Source: Vibrio fluminensis
GTDB lineage: Bacteria > Pseudomonadota > Gammaproteobacteria > Enterobacterales > Vibrionaceae
Direction: 5' to 3'
NCBI RefSeq assembly: GCF_015278125.1
Contig: NZ_JADILO010000025.1
Span: 27,623-91,622, forward strand
DNA length: 64,000 nucleotides
In this document: positions 45,045 through 54,414 of the stretch, in pieces
How the letters are laid out: the number at the start of each line of letters is the position of its first letter
Position numbering within the stretch: the first letter of the stretch is position 1
Program-made: the position numbers and the translations under genes
Notes under the pieces: model-generated
Told to the model about the DNA's origin: nothing
The model's database searches: none
What the model saw: only the letters and a program-made list of their open reading frames with translations

Positions 45045-47144
45045 ATGGCAAAGCTAACATTTACTCTTAGTGTAGAAGGATTACCGGAAGATACGTTCGT
45101 CGTTACTGGGTACATGGGTAAAGAATGTTTATCTCAATCTGATTGGGGAAACGGCGAACCTTATTTTGGCTTTCGTTATAACATTGAACTCGGTAGCAGA
45201 CAGTCAAGCATCACAGCCGAACAGATGGTGGATAAAGCGGCCCACTTGATCATCTATGTTAATGGTCAAGCGGTTCAACATGTACACGGCATAGTGAGGC
45301 AATTTGCTCAAGGCGAAATCGGTCATCACCACACCCTTTATTCGCTAGTGTTAGTTCCCGCATTGGAGCGATTATCGCTCAGGCAAAATAGCCGCACGTT
45401 CCAGCACAAAACTGTTCCTGAGATGATGACTTTGCTATTGCAAGAGATGGGCATTGAGGATTTCAGTTTTGCCTTAAAGGGGGCGTCAGTACCGCGTGAG
45501 TTTTGTGTGCAGTATCGAGAAACCGATCTCGATTTTATTCAGCGTTTAGCTGCCGAAGAAGGGATTAGCTATTTTATCGAACAAACGGACGCGAAACATA
45601 CGGTAATTTTTTCTGATGATAGTGCGTTGATAGCAAAATATCCTCAACCTATTATTCATAACAGCATGGCAAGTGGTGCGATTGATGAGCCTTATGTCTC
45701 TCAGTTTTCGATTGCCCATAAAACAGAACCTAGTCATTTAGAACTAAAAGATTACAGTTTTAAAAAACCAAGTTATGGCTTTGCTCAAGCGCAAACCGGC
45801 GCCGATCTTAGTTTTCAGCATAGCCAATATGAACACTATGATTTTCCTGGGCGATATAAAGAAGAGGGTTCAGGCCAAGCCTTTAGCCAGTACCGGTTGG
45901 AATACCTCCGACGTGATTCTCATGTTGCCGTCGGTAAAAGTAACCAGCCAGCTTTACAGGCAGGAATTAAATTCGATCTTATTGAAAACCTTGAACCCGC
46001 GGCGAACCGCGATTGGTTAGTGGTTGAAGTGACGCATCGTGGTACACAGCCTCAAGCTTTAGAAGAGGAAGGCGGCAGTGGCGCGACCACGTACAGTAAC
46101 CACTTTAAAGTGATACCAGCGAACAAAACGTGGCGTGCTGTACCTCAACCAAAGCCACAGGTTGATGGACCGATGGTTGCTATCGTTGTTGGGCCTGAAG
46201 GCGAGGAGATTTATTGTGATGAACATGGGCGAGTGAAGGTACATTTTCCTTGGGATCGCTACTCATCAGGCAATGAACAAAGCTCATGTTGGATACGTGT
46301 ATCGCAAGGTTGGGCTGGCTCTCAGTATGGCTTTATGGCTATTCCACGCATTGGCCATGAGGTGATTGTGTCATTTTTGCATGGTGACCCTGATCAACCG
46401 ATCATTACGGGGCGTAGTTACCATGCGACCAACACGCCACCTTATACGTTACCCGATCATAAAACCAAGACGGTGCTGCGTAGTGAAACGCATCAAGGTG
46501 ACGGCTTCAATGAACTGAGTTTTGAAGACCAAGTGGATACTGAAAAAGTGTATCTTCATGCGCAAAAAGACTTTGCTGCGGATGTGCTCAATGACCACAG
46601 CACTCACATCAAACATGATAAGCACTTAGTCATCGAAAACGATCGCTTTACACAGGTGGATAATAACCAGCACTTGGTGGTAACTGGCGAAAGCCGCGCC
46701 CAAATTAAGGCCGATAAAACGGAAGTAATTGACGGTAGCGCACACCAAAAAATCGGAAAGCTTTATGCTCTGCAATCGGGTAATGAAGTGCATATTAAGA
46801 GTGGCGCTAAGGTAGTGATTGAGGCCGGTAGCGAACAAACCTTTAAAGTCGGAGGTAATTTCATTCGAGTTGACGCTGGTGGTATTCACGTTGTCGGCTC
46901 AATGATCAACCTCAATTCCGGTGGAAGCGCAGGCAGTGGTAGCGGGTTTGGTGGGAATTGGCCAGATGCGCCTGAAGGCGTTGAGTCTCCACAAAACCCG
47001 CAAGTGAACCAGTTTAAACTCAATTATTCACCATTAAAATCGCTTACCGCAGCAGTAAAATACAACTCCTTTGCAGCAGGTCTTTGTCAGAAACACCCCG
47101 AAGAAGGACCGTGTCCGTACTGTGATCAACCGGGAGGAGAATAA
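45045..47144 (+). CDS. vgrG: T6SS spike protein VgrG
   Basis: A 699-residue trimeric spike protein. The gp27-like part covers about 1-370, followed by the gp5 OB-fold with GPEGEEIYCDEHGRVKVHF and WDRYSSGNEQSSCWIRVSQGWAG. The beta-helix region with repeated short hydrophilic strands runs to about 635. A tail of about 60 residues follows, ending with CQKHPEEGPCPYC, a cysteine/histidine pattern that could hold a metal or dock the effector. There is no enzymatic C-terminal extension. I chose the ATG at 45045, which has AAAAGG eight bases upstream; a TTG at 45027 is in frame. Its stop overlaps the DUF4123 start. Confidence 0.93.
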   Translation: MAKLTFTLSVEGLPEDTFVVTGYMGKECLSQSDWGNGEPYFGFRYNIELGSRQSSITAEQMVDKAAHLIIYVNGQAVQHVHGIVRQFAQGEIGHHHTLYSLVLVPALERLSLRQNSRTFQHKTVPEMMTLLLQEMGIEDFSFALKGASVPREFCVQYRETDLDFIQRLAAEEGISYFIEQTDAKHTVIFSDDSALIAKYPQPIIHNSMASGAIDEPYVSQFSIAHKTEPSHLELKDYSFKKPSYGFAQAQTGADLSFQHSQYEHYDFPGRYKEEGSGQAFSQYRLEYLRRDSHVAVGKSNQPALQAGIKFDLIENLEPAANRDWLVVEVTHRGTQPQALEEEGGSGATTYSNHFKVIPANKTWRAVPQPKPQVDGPMVAIVVGPEGEEIYCDEHGRVKVHFPWDRYSSGNEQSSCWIRVSQGWAGSQYGFMAIPRIGHEVIVSFLHGDPDQPIITGRSYHATNTPPYTLPDHKTKTVLRSETHQGDGFNELSFEDQVDTEKVYLHAQKDFAADVLNDHSTHIKHDKHLVIENDRFTQVDNNQHLVVTGESRAQIKADKTEVIDGSAHQKIGKLYALQSGNEVHIKSGAKVVIEAGSEQTFKVGGNFIRVDAGGIHVVGSMINLNSGGSAGSGSGFGGNWPDAPEGVESPQNPQVNQFKLNYSPLKSLTAAVKYNSFAAGLCQKHPEEGPCPYCDQPGGE

Positions 47145-47665
47145 TGGAGCGCTTATCGTTTTGGCAGCTTGTTGACCACCCTAATGCTCAACAAGCCGCG
47201 ATTGACGCGTCTAAACACAATTTGGAACACTTCTGGTGGTATATCAATACTGTTTTTGAGCGCGCCTTAGACGCTTCCCCATTGTGGATTTGTTTACCTG
47301 AAGGGGATCATGAACTGCGCATGAAATACCCGGATGCGCCAGTTTTCGAAACCACTTCAGATACTGAACAATTCAAGCGCCATATGGATAGCTTACTTGT
47401 TGTAATTGCTCCTAATGAACAAGCTTACGCTTTGAGATTTTATCAACCAAGATATTTACACGGATGGTTACAACACATTGAACTTAGTCGACTTAGTGAA
47501 TTTCTAGGCCCGATATCGGCAATCAAATGGCGTTTAGATAGTGAGGATTATGCAGTTAAAAATCCTACTAAAGTCCAAAAAACTGAAGGGCGAGATGTCG
47601 CTTGGTTTCACTTGACAGACATTGACTGGCAACAACTCAAGCTTGCCTATATCCAGAGTAATTAA
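47144..47665 (+). CDS. DUF4123 effector adaptor (Tap/TEC)
   Basis: A 173-residue DUF4123 protein. This family consists of adaptors/chaperones that load a specific effector onto its VgrG and are nearly always encoded between the two, as here. Visible family segments are PLWICLPEG in the first third and LRFYQPRYLHGWLQHIE in the middle, matching the conserved fRfyDPrvl pattern. TAATG joins the vgrG stop to its start, and the candidate effector gene starts two bases after its stop. The context strongly predicts that the next gene encodes the cargo. Confidence 0.87.
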   Translation: MERLSFWQLVDHPNAQQAAIDASKHNLEHFWWYINTVFERALDASPLWICLPEGDHELRMKYPDAPVFETTSDTEQFKRHMDSLLVVIAPNEQAYALRFYQPRYLHGWLQHIELSRLSEFLGPISAIKWRLDSEDYAVKNPTKVQKTEGRDVAWFHLTDIDWQQLKLAYIQSN

Positions 47666-47667
47666 TA

Positions 47668-50600
47668 ATGAGCACTGATAATTTAGATCTTACCAACACA
47701 GGTAAAGTCGAATGTAAAAAAATTGAGACTGATGGGGTCATTGAAGCAGAGTGTGCTCCGAAAGAATTTGCCGATGTACTGTATATCCCTCAAAAGGCAG
47801 AATGGTATCTCATTGATGGTGAATTTGCTATGGAGTTAAAAGAGCATGCGCAGGAGCTGGATGATAAAATCAAACCACTGGTCAATAAACTGACTAAGGA
47901 AGACGCGAGCAGTGAAGAAATAGCCTCGACCAAGCAAGAAGTTTTACAAGGGCTGAATGAAAAAGGTCTGTTAGAAAGCTACAAAACTCGTTCCCATCTC
48001 TCTTTTCTAAAAGAGGATAAAGACAAGAAAGAGTACGTACAAGCACTGTATACCGTTTTGCTGCTAAAGACATACGTACGTAAGCTCGAGAGCTCAGGAA
48101 AAATTCCCCGATTTGAAAAAGTTAAAGATAATTTTAACGAGAATGCAGAACACTACGCAGCCTCGATGGGTTTGACGGAGTCAGATTTAGTTGAAAATCA
48201 ATTGACTGTACAGGCGATTAAGGAAGTCGAGCGTTATGTTACGGCGTCTGGAGGCTCTCGATACGGTAAGGCAGATGCGAGAAACATTAAATGGTTGGTT
48301 GAGAAAAAGGTCATCCCGATAGTTGAGAAGTCTATAAAAGAATTAGAAAAACAAGCCAAGGACAAAGCCGAAGATGAGGGTTACTCTTGGTACAAGAGTA
48401 ATCAATCGCAAAACTTCAAGTTTGTGAAATCTGAACAAAAGCGCATGGATAAGAATTATCGAGCGTATCAGAACATCATCCCTCATTTTCGTAAAAGATA
48501 TCAAAAGTCAGATTATGACGTATTGTTAAATGAGTTCGATAAATATAGTAGTGAAGGTCGTAAGCAGCCTATTGAACTCGTCACAGCTAATACGTTTTCA
48601 GTATTCCGCTCATTAAACAGAAAAGGGGTTGCACTACCCGAACAGTTACTAGATAAACACGAGCTTTTCGCCAAAGATGACGAAACTCAAGAAAAATTAG
48701 ATGGGTTGTTAGAAGGTTCCGCAACTGACCGCTTGAGATATTTCATTGGTGAATGTGGTGTGGAGCTAAAAGCGGCAAGCAATGATCAAAACGGCTTCTC
48801 TCGATTTCACTATGAAGAATCCACTCAGGAACTTAAACCGCTGAGTGCGTTATGCCAAGGTGAGAGTGTTAAGTTCATTGAAGGGCTTGGCTATCTAAAT
48901 TTGCTTGGACTTTCAAAATTGTGGGATCAAGAACTTACCGAGTACTTAAAGTTTTTTATTGATAACATTATTGATGGAGAAGTAGAAGCGACTGGCTATG
49001 CAGAGGAGGGGTTGTACTTTCTCGTCGCGCTGCGTTACCAAATAGATTATCTCAAACATAAAGCGAAGATTGCACTTGAAGAGGGAAAATTAAAGTTTTT
49101 CAACTTAAATGTTCCACCACATGTTATGACGCGTTTAATGCCAATCGATGACGTTGCTTGGTCACCAGATGATATCGAGTTTGATGAGTATCGCTTTGCT
49201 TGGAAGGACAGCAATAGCCATATTGTTGAGTTTTTTATAATGAGCGAAAGCAACAAGCCTCGATACATGCATAGTATCCATCTAGATAAGGTGAAAGAGC
49301 TGGGTGATCTAGGTAAATTGACGCGGTTGAATGTGCTGAATAGAACGGATGTAAAAGCAAGTGATTCATCAGCCGAGTTGAAGCGCACCAATGATATAAA
49401 AAACTCATTGAAAAAAGCGCTTGGTGATGCGCGAGCAGCTGCTAAAGCGAATACAAATAAAGGCGTGAACTTAAACGCTGAAGAAGATGAGTCATTTACA
49501 AATCATACATCAATTATTCAGACTTCCACTGGGTTTTCCGGTGGAGATGATGTTAGCTATACCGTTAGTGCGCAAGCTGAGTTTTTAAGGTTTTGTGCAG
49601 ACTCGATTAGAGTCAACGGCTCCTATCCGAAGAAGTACGACGACTTTAATACCCTATTAAGTGAGCGTAAAGGTAGCATTGCCAGTTTGAATGCAGCGGC
49701 TCATATCGATTTAGCAGCTGGTGGTATTACCGTTAAGAAAATGCTACCTAGCCTCAAAGGTTTCCCAATGCTAGTACCTGCCATAGTAGGGGAAGAGGGG
49801 GAGGAACAGAGCAAGTATTTCCATTTGGGGCAACTTAGATTCGATCTAAAAACTACCTTTTACGGCAGCGTGGGGATTGGGTTTGCGTTAGCAACACATG
49901 TGAGGGTGAGGTCGGTAGATTCAGGCATCAGTCTCGCCCCCATAATTCCTACAGAGTCTAGTATTCATATTCCCACCGGAGGAATGATAAACGCTCAAGC
50001 CGATCTGTTTGCTGGAGCTCGTGTAGGTGAGACGGTTTCATCTACAGTTCGATGGTGCCCTCCCGGAAAGCAAGCAACAGCGACCAATTTCGTGCAACTG
50101 CTCGATGACACACAGCGCAAGAAGTTGCAGTCGTCTAAAGGTGTGACTGTAGATGATAATAATAACTGGTTACCGTTAGGTCGCTTTGTAAAATCTTATG
50201 ATTTGCGCTTTGGTATTGGGGTGCGCGGTGTGCTTCAATTTGGCTATATAAAACGAAAATTCGTTATGCGTATGGCAGGTGGCGGTACTTTTGGTGTTGG
50301 CGGTAGCCTCGATTTGCTTGTGGAGATTTTCCCAGAAAACCTTATGGACATCGTAAATGTTCTGACCGAAATTTTAGCTAACGAAGAGTTTCGTCGCATC
50401 GACTTGTTCACCGAAGAAGATGAAAGTGGCATGATGAATGGTTATAAGGTGTTAAATACCATAGTCACGATGCACATAGTTACAGGTGTCGCAATGAGTC
50501 AATTGGCGCTATTAGATATCAATGAAGCCTTCGAGCAAGAAGATAGGTTATTGATGCATAACCACAGCGATACCGTGGCGACAAATGTACTGAGATATTT

Positions 50601-51576
50601 TAACGTGGGAAATAGTAATGGTCAGACAAGTCTCGAGATGCAGCCATGGTTTAAAAATTTATTGCCAGAGAGCCGTGCTCGTTTGCTATTTACTCTAACC
50701 AAAGAAAGTGAGGCGCTTTCACCAGAGTTACTGAAACGCATTAAGTCAATAAACGATAATATGGAAAAAGCTTTTCCGTCTAAAAAAATCAAACCACTTA
50801 CTGAAAAAGAGAAAAAACAACTTCATCAAGGTTTAGAAGAAGAAAGTCCTAGATGGCTGGCTATCACCAGACTATTGCAAACTTGGAGCAAGACTGAAAA
50901 TGAAATGTTGACGAGTTCTTTACTGGATCGCCAGTTAGAAGAAACATTCAGTCGTTTTAACTTCAAAGGCACAACCATGTTACCTAGTGATTATGGCAAT
51001 AAAATTATGCCAATAGTCGTGTGGGAAAAATTAAATGGCTTTGTTTCAAGGCTAGATAGATGCAAAATTAACAATAAGTTCCCCATAGATGTGTCGCTTA
51101 TTGATGCTTTGAATGAAACTAATCTTTCAGTTAAAGAAAGAGTATTTGCTAGATTTGTGGAATATTTTACTGTATTACCTAAAAAACGTTTTGAAGTACA
51201 AGAAATAGCAATTGGAAGTAAAATGTTTAAATACTATGTCTACAATGGGAAATATAAAGGAAATAGAAGCCTTACGGAAATAGAAAAGTTTACTTGTTAT
51301 CATTTGGCAAGGAAAGAAATTTTCCCTGATGATTATGAGAAAGAGTCAACCGCCTTAAAACAGCTATTTACCGAGCCAACGAAGGTTTTTTCAACGTTGT
51401 TTAGTGACATTAAGGATGAATATATTGATGAGGCGAAAAAAGATATCAATGATCTAGTTAAAGAGTACACAGGTGTAGATAATGTATTTGACAAGGCCAA
51501 TACCTTAAATGAGATAAAGCAAGAAGCCACAAAAGGTGACTATCAAGCACTGTTAGAAAGGCTAGGGGAACTTTAA
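47668..51576 (+). CDS. Candidate T6SS effector, 1302 residues
   Basis: I do not recognise this protein as a named toxin. By position (after vgrG and a DUF4123 adaptor, before an exported small protein) it is very likely a T6SS cargo effector. The N-terminal third is charged and helical, without a signal peptide. Residues about 730-885 form a glycine-rich, strand-like region (GSVGIGFALATHV, GARVGETVSS, LRFGIGVRGVLQFGY, GGGTFGVGGSL) that resembles the glycine-rich central part of some large T6SS effectors. A hydrophobic stretch (VLNTIVTMHIVTGVAMSQLALL, about 928-949) follows. The last 250 residues are lysine-rich and AT-rich in DNA. No nuclease, lipase, MIX, PAAR or Rhs motif is visible. Membrane damage is one possibility, supported only weakly. 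Confidence 0.7.
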   Translation: MSTDNLDLTNTGKVECKKIETDGVIEAECAPKEFADVLYIPQKAEWYLIDGEFAMELKEHAQELDDKIKPLVNKLTKEDASSEEIASTKQEVLQGLNEKGLLESYKTRSHLSFLKEDKDKKEYVQALYTVLLLKTYVRKLESSGKIPRFEKVKDNFNENAEHYAASMGLTESDLVENQLTVQAIKEVERYVTASGGSRYGKADARNIKWLVEKKVIPIVEKSIKELEKQAKDKAEDEGYSWYKSNQSQNFKFVKSEQKRMDKNYRAYQNIIPHFRKRYQKSDYDVLLNEFDKYSSEGRKQPIELVTANTFSVFRSLNRKGVALPEQLLDKHELFAKDDETQEKLDGLLEGSATDRLRYFIGECGVELKAASNDQNGFSRFHYEESTQELKPLSALCQGESVKFIEGLGYLNLLGLSKLWDQELTEYLKFFIDNIIDGEVEATGYAEEGLYFLVALRYQIDYLKHKAKIALEEGKLKFFNLNVPPHVMTRLMPIDDVAWSPDDIEFDEYRFAWKDSNSHIVEFFIMSESNKPRYMHSIHLDKVKELGDLGKLTRLNVLNRTDVKASDSSAELKRTNDIKNSLKKALGDARAAAKANTNKGVNLNAEEDESFTNHTSIIQTSTGFSGGDDVSYTVSAQAEFLRFCADSIRVNGSYPKKYDDFNTLLSERKGSIASLNAAAHIDLAAGGITVKKMLPSLKGFPMLVPAIVGEEGEEQSKYFHLGQLRFDLKTTFYGSVGIGFALATHVRVRSVDSGISLAPIIPTESSIHIPTGGMINAQADLFAGARVGETVSSTVRWCPPGKQATATNFVQLLDDTQRKKLQSSKGVTVDDNNNWLPLGRFVKSYDLRFGIGVRGVLQFGYIKRKFVMRMAGGGTFGVGGSLDLLVEIFPENLMDIVNVLTEILANEEFRRIDLFTEEDESGMMNGYKVLNTIVTMHIVTGVAMSQLALLDINEAFEQEDRLLMHNHSDTVATNVLRYFNVGNSNGQTSLEMQPWFKNLLPESRARLLFTLTKESEALSPELLKRIKSINDNMEKAFPSKKIKPLTEKEKKQLHQGLEEESPRWLAITRLLQTWSKTENEMLTSSLLDRQLEETFSRFNFKGTTMLPSDYGNKIMPIVVWEKLNGFVSRLDRCKINNKFPIDVSLIDALNETNLSVKERVFARFVEYFTVLPKKRFEVQEIAIGSKMFKYYVYNGKYKGNRSLTEIEKFTCYHLARKEIFPDDYEKESTALKQLFTEPTKVFSTLFSDIKDEYIDEAKKDINDLVKEYTGVDNVFDKANTLNEIKQEATKGDYQALLERLGEL

Positions 51577-52754
51577 TGCGTAAAACTATCGCGATATTTA
51601 TATTATGGATACTTTCAGCTGCCGTTTATGCAAAGTCATCTAACTTGGACAGTGACTATCTACCCGAACTATCGTCACCAGCGTGGTCTCCAGAGTTAAC
51701 TAAGGCTGAAATAGCTGAAGCTCGTATGTCTATATATAGAATGAGAAAATATAATGATATACAAGCAAGGAAAGTGCTAGCGCCCTATGCTAAAGACCCA
51801 AGAAATATCGAAATTAGAAATGCCTATGCGTTAGCCCTAGCAAGAGTGAACATCGAGAAAGCCATTAGCGAGTTAAAGCTGTTGAGTATAGAAGGTTATC
51901 CTCCTTCAATGCTCGCTTATCGAGAAGAGCGATTGTGCCAGCTAGATAAATATCGTGAGGCGTGTACTAAATATGGGTTTGACTGGGTGATGAAAGAAGC
52001 CTATCTCTCATGGGTAAGGAAAGACCCGATAGATCCTAAGATGTATTTTTATGCTTATTATTGGCATCTGCCCAACACGGGCAGGAAAAGTGAAGATAGC
52101 TCAGAGTTGACTGATGAAGCGTTGTCAATTCTTCACGAAGGGATAGAGAATGGTTGTTCAAGTTGCGCGAAGGAGTTAGCTTATCATTATTTGAGCTTTG
52201 CGGAGAGTGAAGATGATATAGAAGCAATCAGTAAAACGAAACCTTATATGGAAAAGACAAAAGAGATGATGATATCGGGGCTTGGTCGAGCTGAGACTGA
52301 TAATATTTGTTTTCAGTCATTTATCAATTATTGTGTTTCAAAAAAAAATAACATGACAGAGGGTGAATGTTTAAATCGTCAGAAAGAAGAATACCAATAT
52401 GGCATTTGTTTATCTGAACATCAGAATTTGATGCTGTTAGATGAATTGGCTAAAAAAGGTGATTTGGTTGGATATCAAAATCTATTTGTTAATATTAGTC
52501 CAAATGATTTTAATAAAAACAGTGCCATCCCAGATTCACTTTATGACTATATTTGGATTGGCGATGAAGATCGCTCGCTTTCACCTAGGATTAAAAAATA
52601 CTATGATCGCGCTATTGAGCTCAATAATGGACGCGGCTGGCGAGCATATAATCTAACTGAAAATATTGAGAAGTGGGAAAGGCTCCTTGAAGACAAAGAT
52701 AGTAGAGACTTTTTCGAAAAAGTCGGTGAGTTGCTCGACGCGCAAAAAGATTAG
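51576..52754 (+). CDS. Candidate periplasmic immunity protein
   Basis: A 392-residue protein with a clear signal peptide (about 1-19, cleaved after VYA) and no later membrane helix, so probably periplasmic. The mature part is helical with TPR/Sel1-like character, for example NAYALALARVNIEKAISELKLLSIEGYPPSML and ILHEGIENGCSSCAKELAYHYLSF in part. It starts at the last base of the effector stop (TAATG), a coupling typical of toxin-immunity pairs. Its export suggests that the effector acts in the periplasm or on the membrane. Function is inferred from context; a T6SS accessory protein is the alternative. Base composition is AT-rich like the effector 3' end. Confidence 0.65.
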   Translation: MRKTIAIFILWILSAAVYAKSSNLDSDYLPELSSPAWSPELTKAEIAEARMSIYRMRKYNDIQARKVLAPYAKDPRNIEIRNAYALALARVNIEKAISELKLLSIEGYPPSMLAYREERLCQLDKYREACTKYGFDWVMKEAYLSWVRKDPIDPKMYFYAYYWHLPNTGRKSEDSSELTDEALSILHEGIENGCSSCAKELAYHYLSFAESEDDIEAISKTKPYMEKTKEMMISGLGRAETDNICFQSFINYCVSKKNNMTEGECLNRQKEEYQYGICLSEHQNLMLLDELAKKGDLVGYQNLFVNISPNDFNKNSAIPDSLYDYIWIGDEDRSLSPRIKKYYDRAIELNNGRGWRAYNLTENIEKWERLLEDKDSRDFFEKVGELLDAQKD

Positions 52755-52873
52755 TTTAAGTCATGCTAACTCAGAGACAATCCTAGTGATTAGTTTCTAC
52801 TTCACGGTTTGAAAAACGATATTTTTAAGCTAGTTGTCTATTGGGTGTATGGAATAGTGAACTATACCACTAA

Positions 52874-52901
52874 AGCGAAGCGAATGGTTTCTCGCTTCGC
52901 T
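52874..52901. terminator. Hairpin between convergent genes
   Basis: AGCGAAGCGA and TCGCTTCGCT form a perfect ten-base stem with an eight-base loop, with further partial pairing outside (CACTA with TAGTG). It lies between the ends of the candidate immunity gene and the VOC gene, so it may stop transcription from both sides. No long T run is present. Confidence 0.5.
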
Positions 52902-52915
52902 CTGATAGTGAATCC

Positions 52916-53305
52916 TTATTTACCTAAAGCACTTGCTAGCCACCACAGGTTGCCCCATTTGTCTTCAATACATGCCACGCGCTCACCTTCACTGTTGGTG
53001 GTCGGTTGGTGTTTGACGCTTGCATATTCGTGCGCGTTCTCAATAACGGCTTCTACATTTTCAACATAAATTAGCATTGAGGTCATTGTCGGCTTACGTT
53101 CAAGGCTAACTTGTTCAATCGTGATGATTGCGTTTTCAATGCGTAAGCTTGCATTTAGGTAATTACCTAGAGAATCTTTGTGTTCTTTAACAACTTGTGC
53201 ATCGAAAGTGTTGTGAGCAAAAGTAACAAATGATGATACGTCTTCCAGTACCAAAAAGTTTGAAACGATAGGAGTGTTTGGCGGCAAGTAGTCTTTAGTA
53301 ATCAT
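52916..53305 (-). CDS. VOC-superfamily (glyoxalase/PhnB-like) protein
   Basis: A 129-residue protein of the vicinal oxygen chelate fold. The paired beta-alpha-beta units can be followed: ITKDYLPPNTPIVSNFLVLEDVSSFVTFAHNTFDAQVV at the start and MTSMLIYVENVEAVIENAHEYA in the middle, then EDKWGNLWWLAS at the end, where the metal-binding acidic residue normally sits. The PhnB-like subgroup is the best fit. Substrate cannot be told from sequence. It is monocistronic. Confidence 0.8.
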   Translation of the reverse strand: MITKDYLPPNTPIVSNFLVLEDVSSFVTFAHNTFDAQVVKEHKDSLGNYLNASLRIENAIITIEQVSLERKPTMTSMLIYVENVEAVIENAHEYASVKHQPTTNSEGERVACIEDKWGNLWWLASALGK

Positions 53306-53641
53306 AGGGCAATCTCATCGAGATAAGGTTCTACTTCTATAAGTGAGAACAATTAGTATGTATTGAACACGTGCGTAAAGCCTTTTGGGCTCCCTGCGTG
53401 TGCAGGTTTTCGGGCTGGATTTGGCTCGGGTTCAATCAAAATATATCGTGATTTGGCAGGTGAGTATTGACTAAAATCAAGGTTTGAATTTGGTTCAGAA
53501 ACGCCTTTTGAAGGCTTTCCCATGGGTTGATAAAAGTATCGAATTTGCCTGTGATTCCGGCTTAACCCAAGGCAGGTTGAGTTTGTTATTTGAACAGTTC
53601 TCGTGAAGTACAACACTTTAGTTGTAACAGCTAATCTGGCA
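53306..53641. other. Intergenic stretch with no convincing gene
   Basis: A minus-strand open frame covers 53353-53673 but has no recognisable ribosome-binding sequence, overlaps the next gene and has an odd composition (repeated Pro, Lys and Ser near its end). I treat the stretch as non-coding, possibly containing a dispersed repeat, and would expect the VOC gene promoter near 53310-53340. Confidence 0.5.
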
Positions 53642-53950
53642 TCAGCGTAATCTAGCGCTATCTTTAAATACAATTTTTATCGGTGAGATAAAAGAATAAA
53701 TCCATAAACCAAGACTTAACCAAACCCAGATGAAAAGGGCAAAGATGAAGGAAAATATCGGCCAAATTGCTAGGGCAAGTAATAAGCCTCTAAACCCTGT
53801 GATCACCTCGTTGTCCCAGAGTACTGTCTCTCTTCCTAAGGTGGCTGCAATACCAGCGATTAGAAATACAATGAAGAAGCTAAGCCCCAAGCCCACTACT
53901 AATATTTTCAGTAATGAACGTTTAGCTATCTTATGTGAGGTAATGTGCAT
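53642..53950 (-). CDS. Small membrane protein, unknown function
   Basis: A 102-residue protein with two or three hydrophobic segments (about 12-35, 52-70 and 70-88) separated by a short loop containing GRETVLWDNEVITGF. The N terminus is basic and the C terminus ends with IKIVFKDSARLR. I do not recognise a named family. The hydrophobic pattern and codon use make it a plausible real gene. It is isolated, with no close partner on its strand. Confidence 0.6.
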   Translation of the reverse strand: MHITSHKIAKRSLLKILVVGLGLSFFIVFLIAGIAATLGRETVLWDNEVITGFRGLLLALAIWPIFSFIFALFIWVWLSLGLWIYSFISPIKIVFKDSARLR

Positions 53951-54414
53951 TGAACCATTCCAACCTTCTGAGCGCTCGACAGGCTTTCATTAAAAAAAGA
54001 AACGAAAGTGCCTAATGGGTGCATTAACTAGTCAATTGAAGCGTATTGTTGCGAAAAGTTCAGATGAGAGAAATGTTTGAAGTATGAAATCGCAGTTGAA
54101 TATCAAAAGCTTGAAAATTTGCATAACGATAATGAATAATTACAACGCTTATCTAATGTTAATTGTTTTTTAGTATCGTTTATTCTTACTTTACAGACTG
54201 ATTGGGGAAGCAAGATAAAATGTATTTAGGCTTGTTTATGCGACTAGTTTGTTATTGTCGTTTCAAGTACAATCTGACGCAATTTAATAGCATTGGCTAT
54301 TTGTCTAATCATCCGTAGTTTCTGTAGCTTATGAATATGGTAAAGGGAGTTTGAGGTGCTATCTCAGTCATTCGCCTATGCTGTATGTATGCTGTTTAAA
54401 GAGTGAAATAAACC
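53951..54414. other. Intergenic region between divergent genes
   Basis: About 460 AT-rich bases separating a minus-strand and a plus-strand gene, so promoters for both are expected. A 33-codon frame at 54221 has a poor ribosome-binding sequence and no recognisable product. Nothing else stands out. Confidence 0.6.

Noticed and set aside
47668..51576. Assignment of the large T6SS protein as VasX, an Rhs toxin or a MIX effector
   Set aside because: I see no YD repeats, no PAAR motif, no MIX motif and no clear VasX-like order of segments. Only its genetic position and the glycine-rich centre suggest an effector.
53353..53673. A 106-codon minus-strand open frame
   Set aside because: No ribosome-binding sequence, overlap with the better-supported membrane-protein gene, mixed composition without hydrophobic core. 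It may be part of a dispersed repeat, but I cannot show this from one copy.
54221..54319. A 33-codon plus-strand open frame in the 53951-54414 gap
   Set aside because: Weak start context and no recognisable product; expected by chance in AT-rich DNA.
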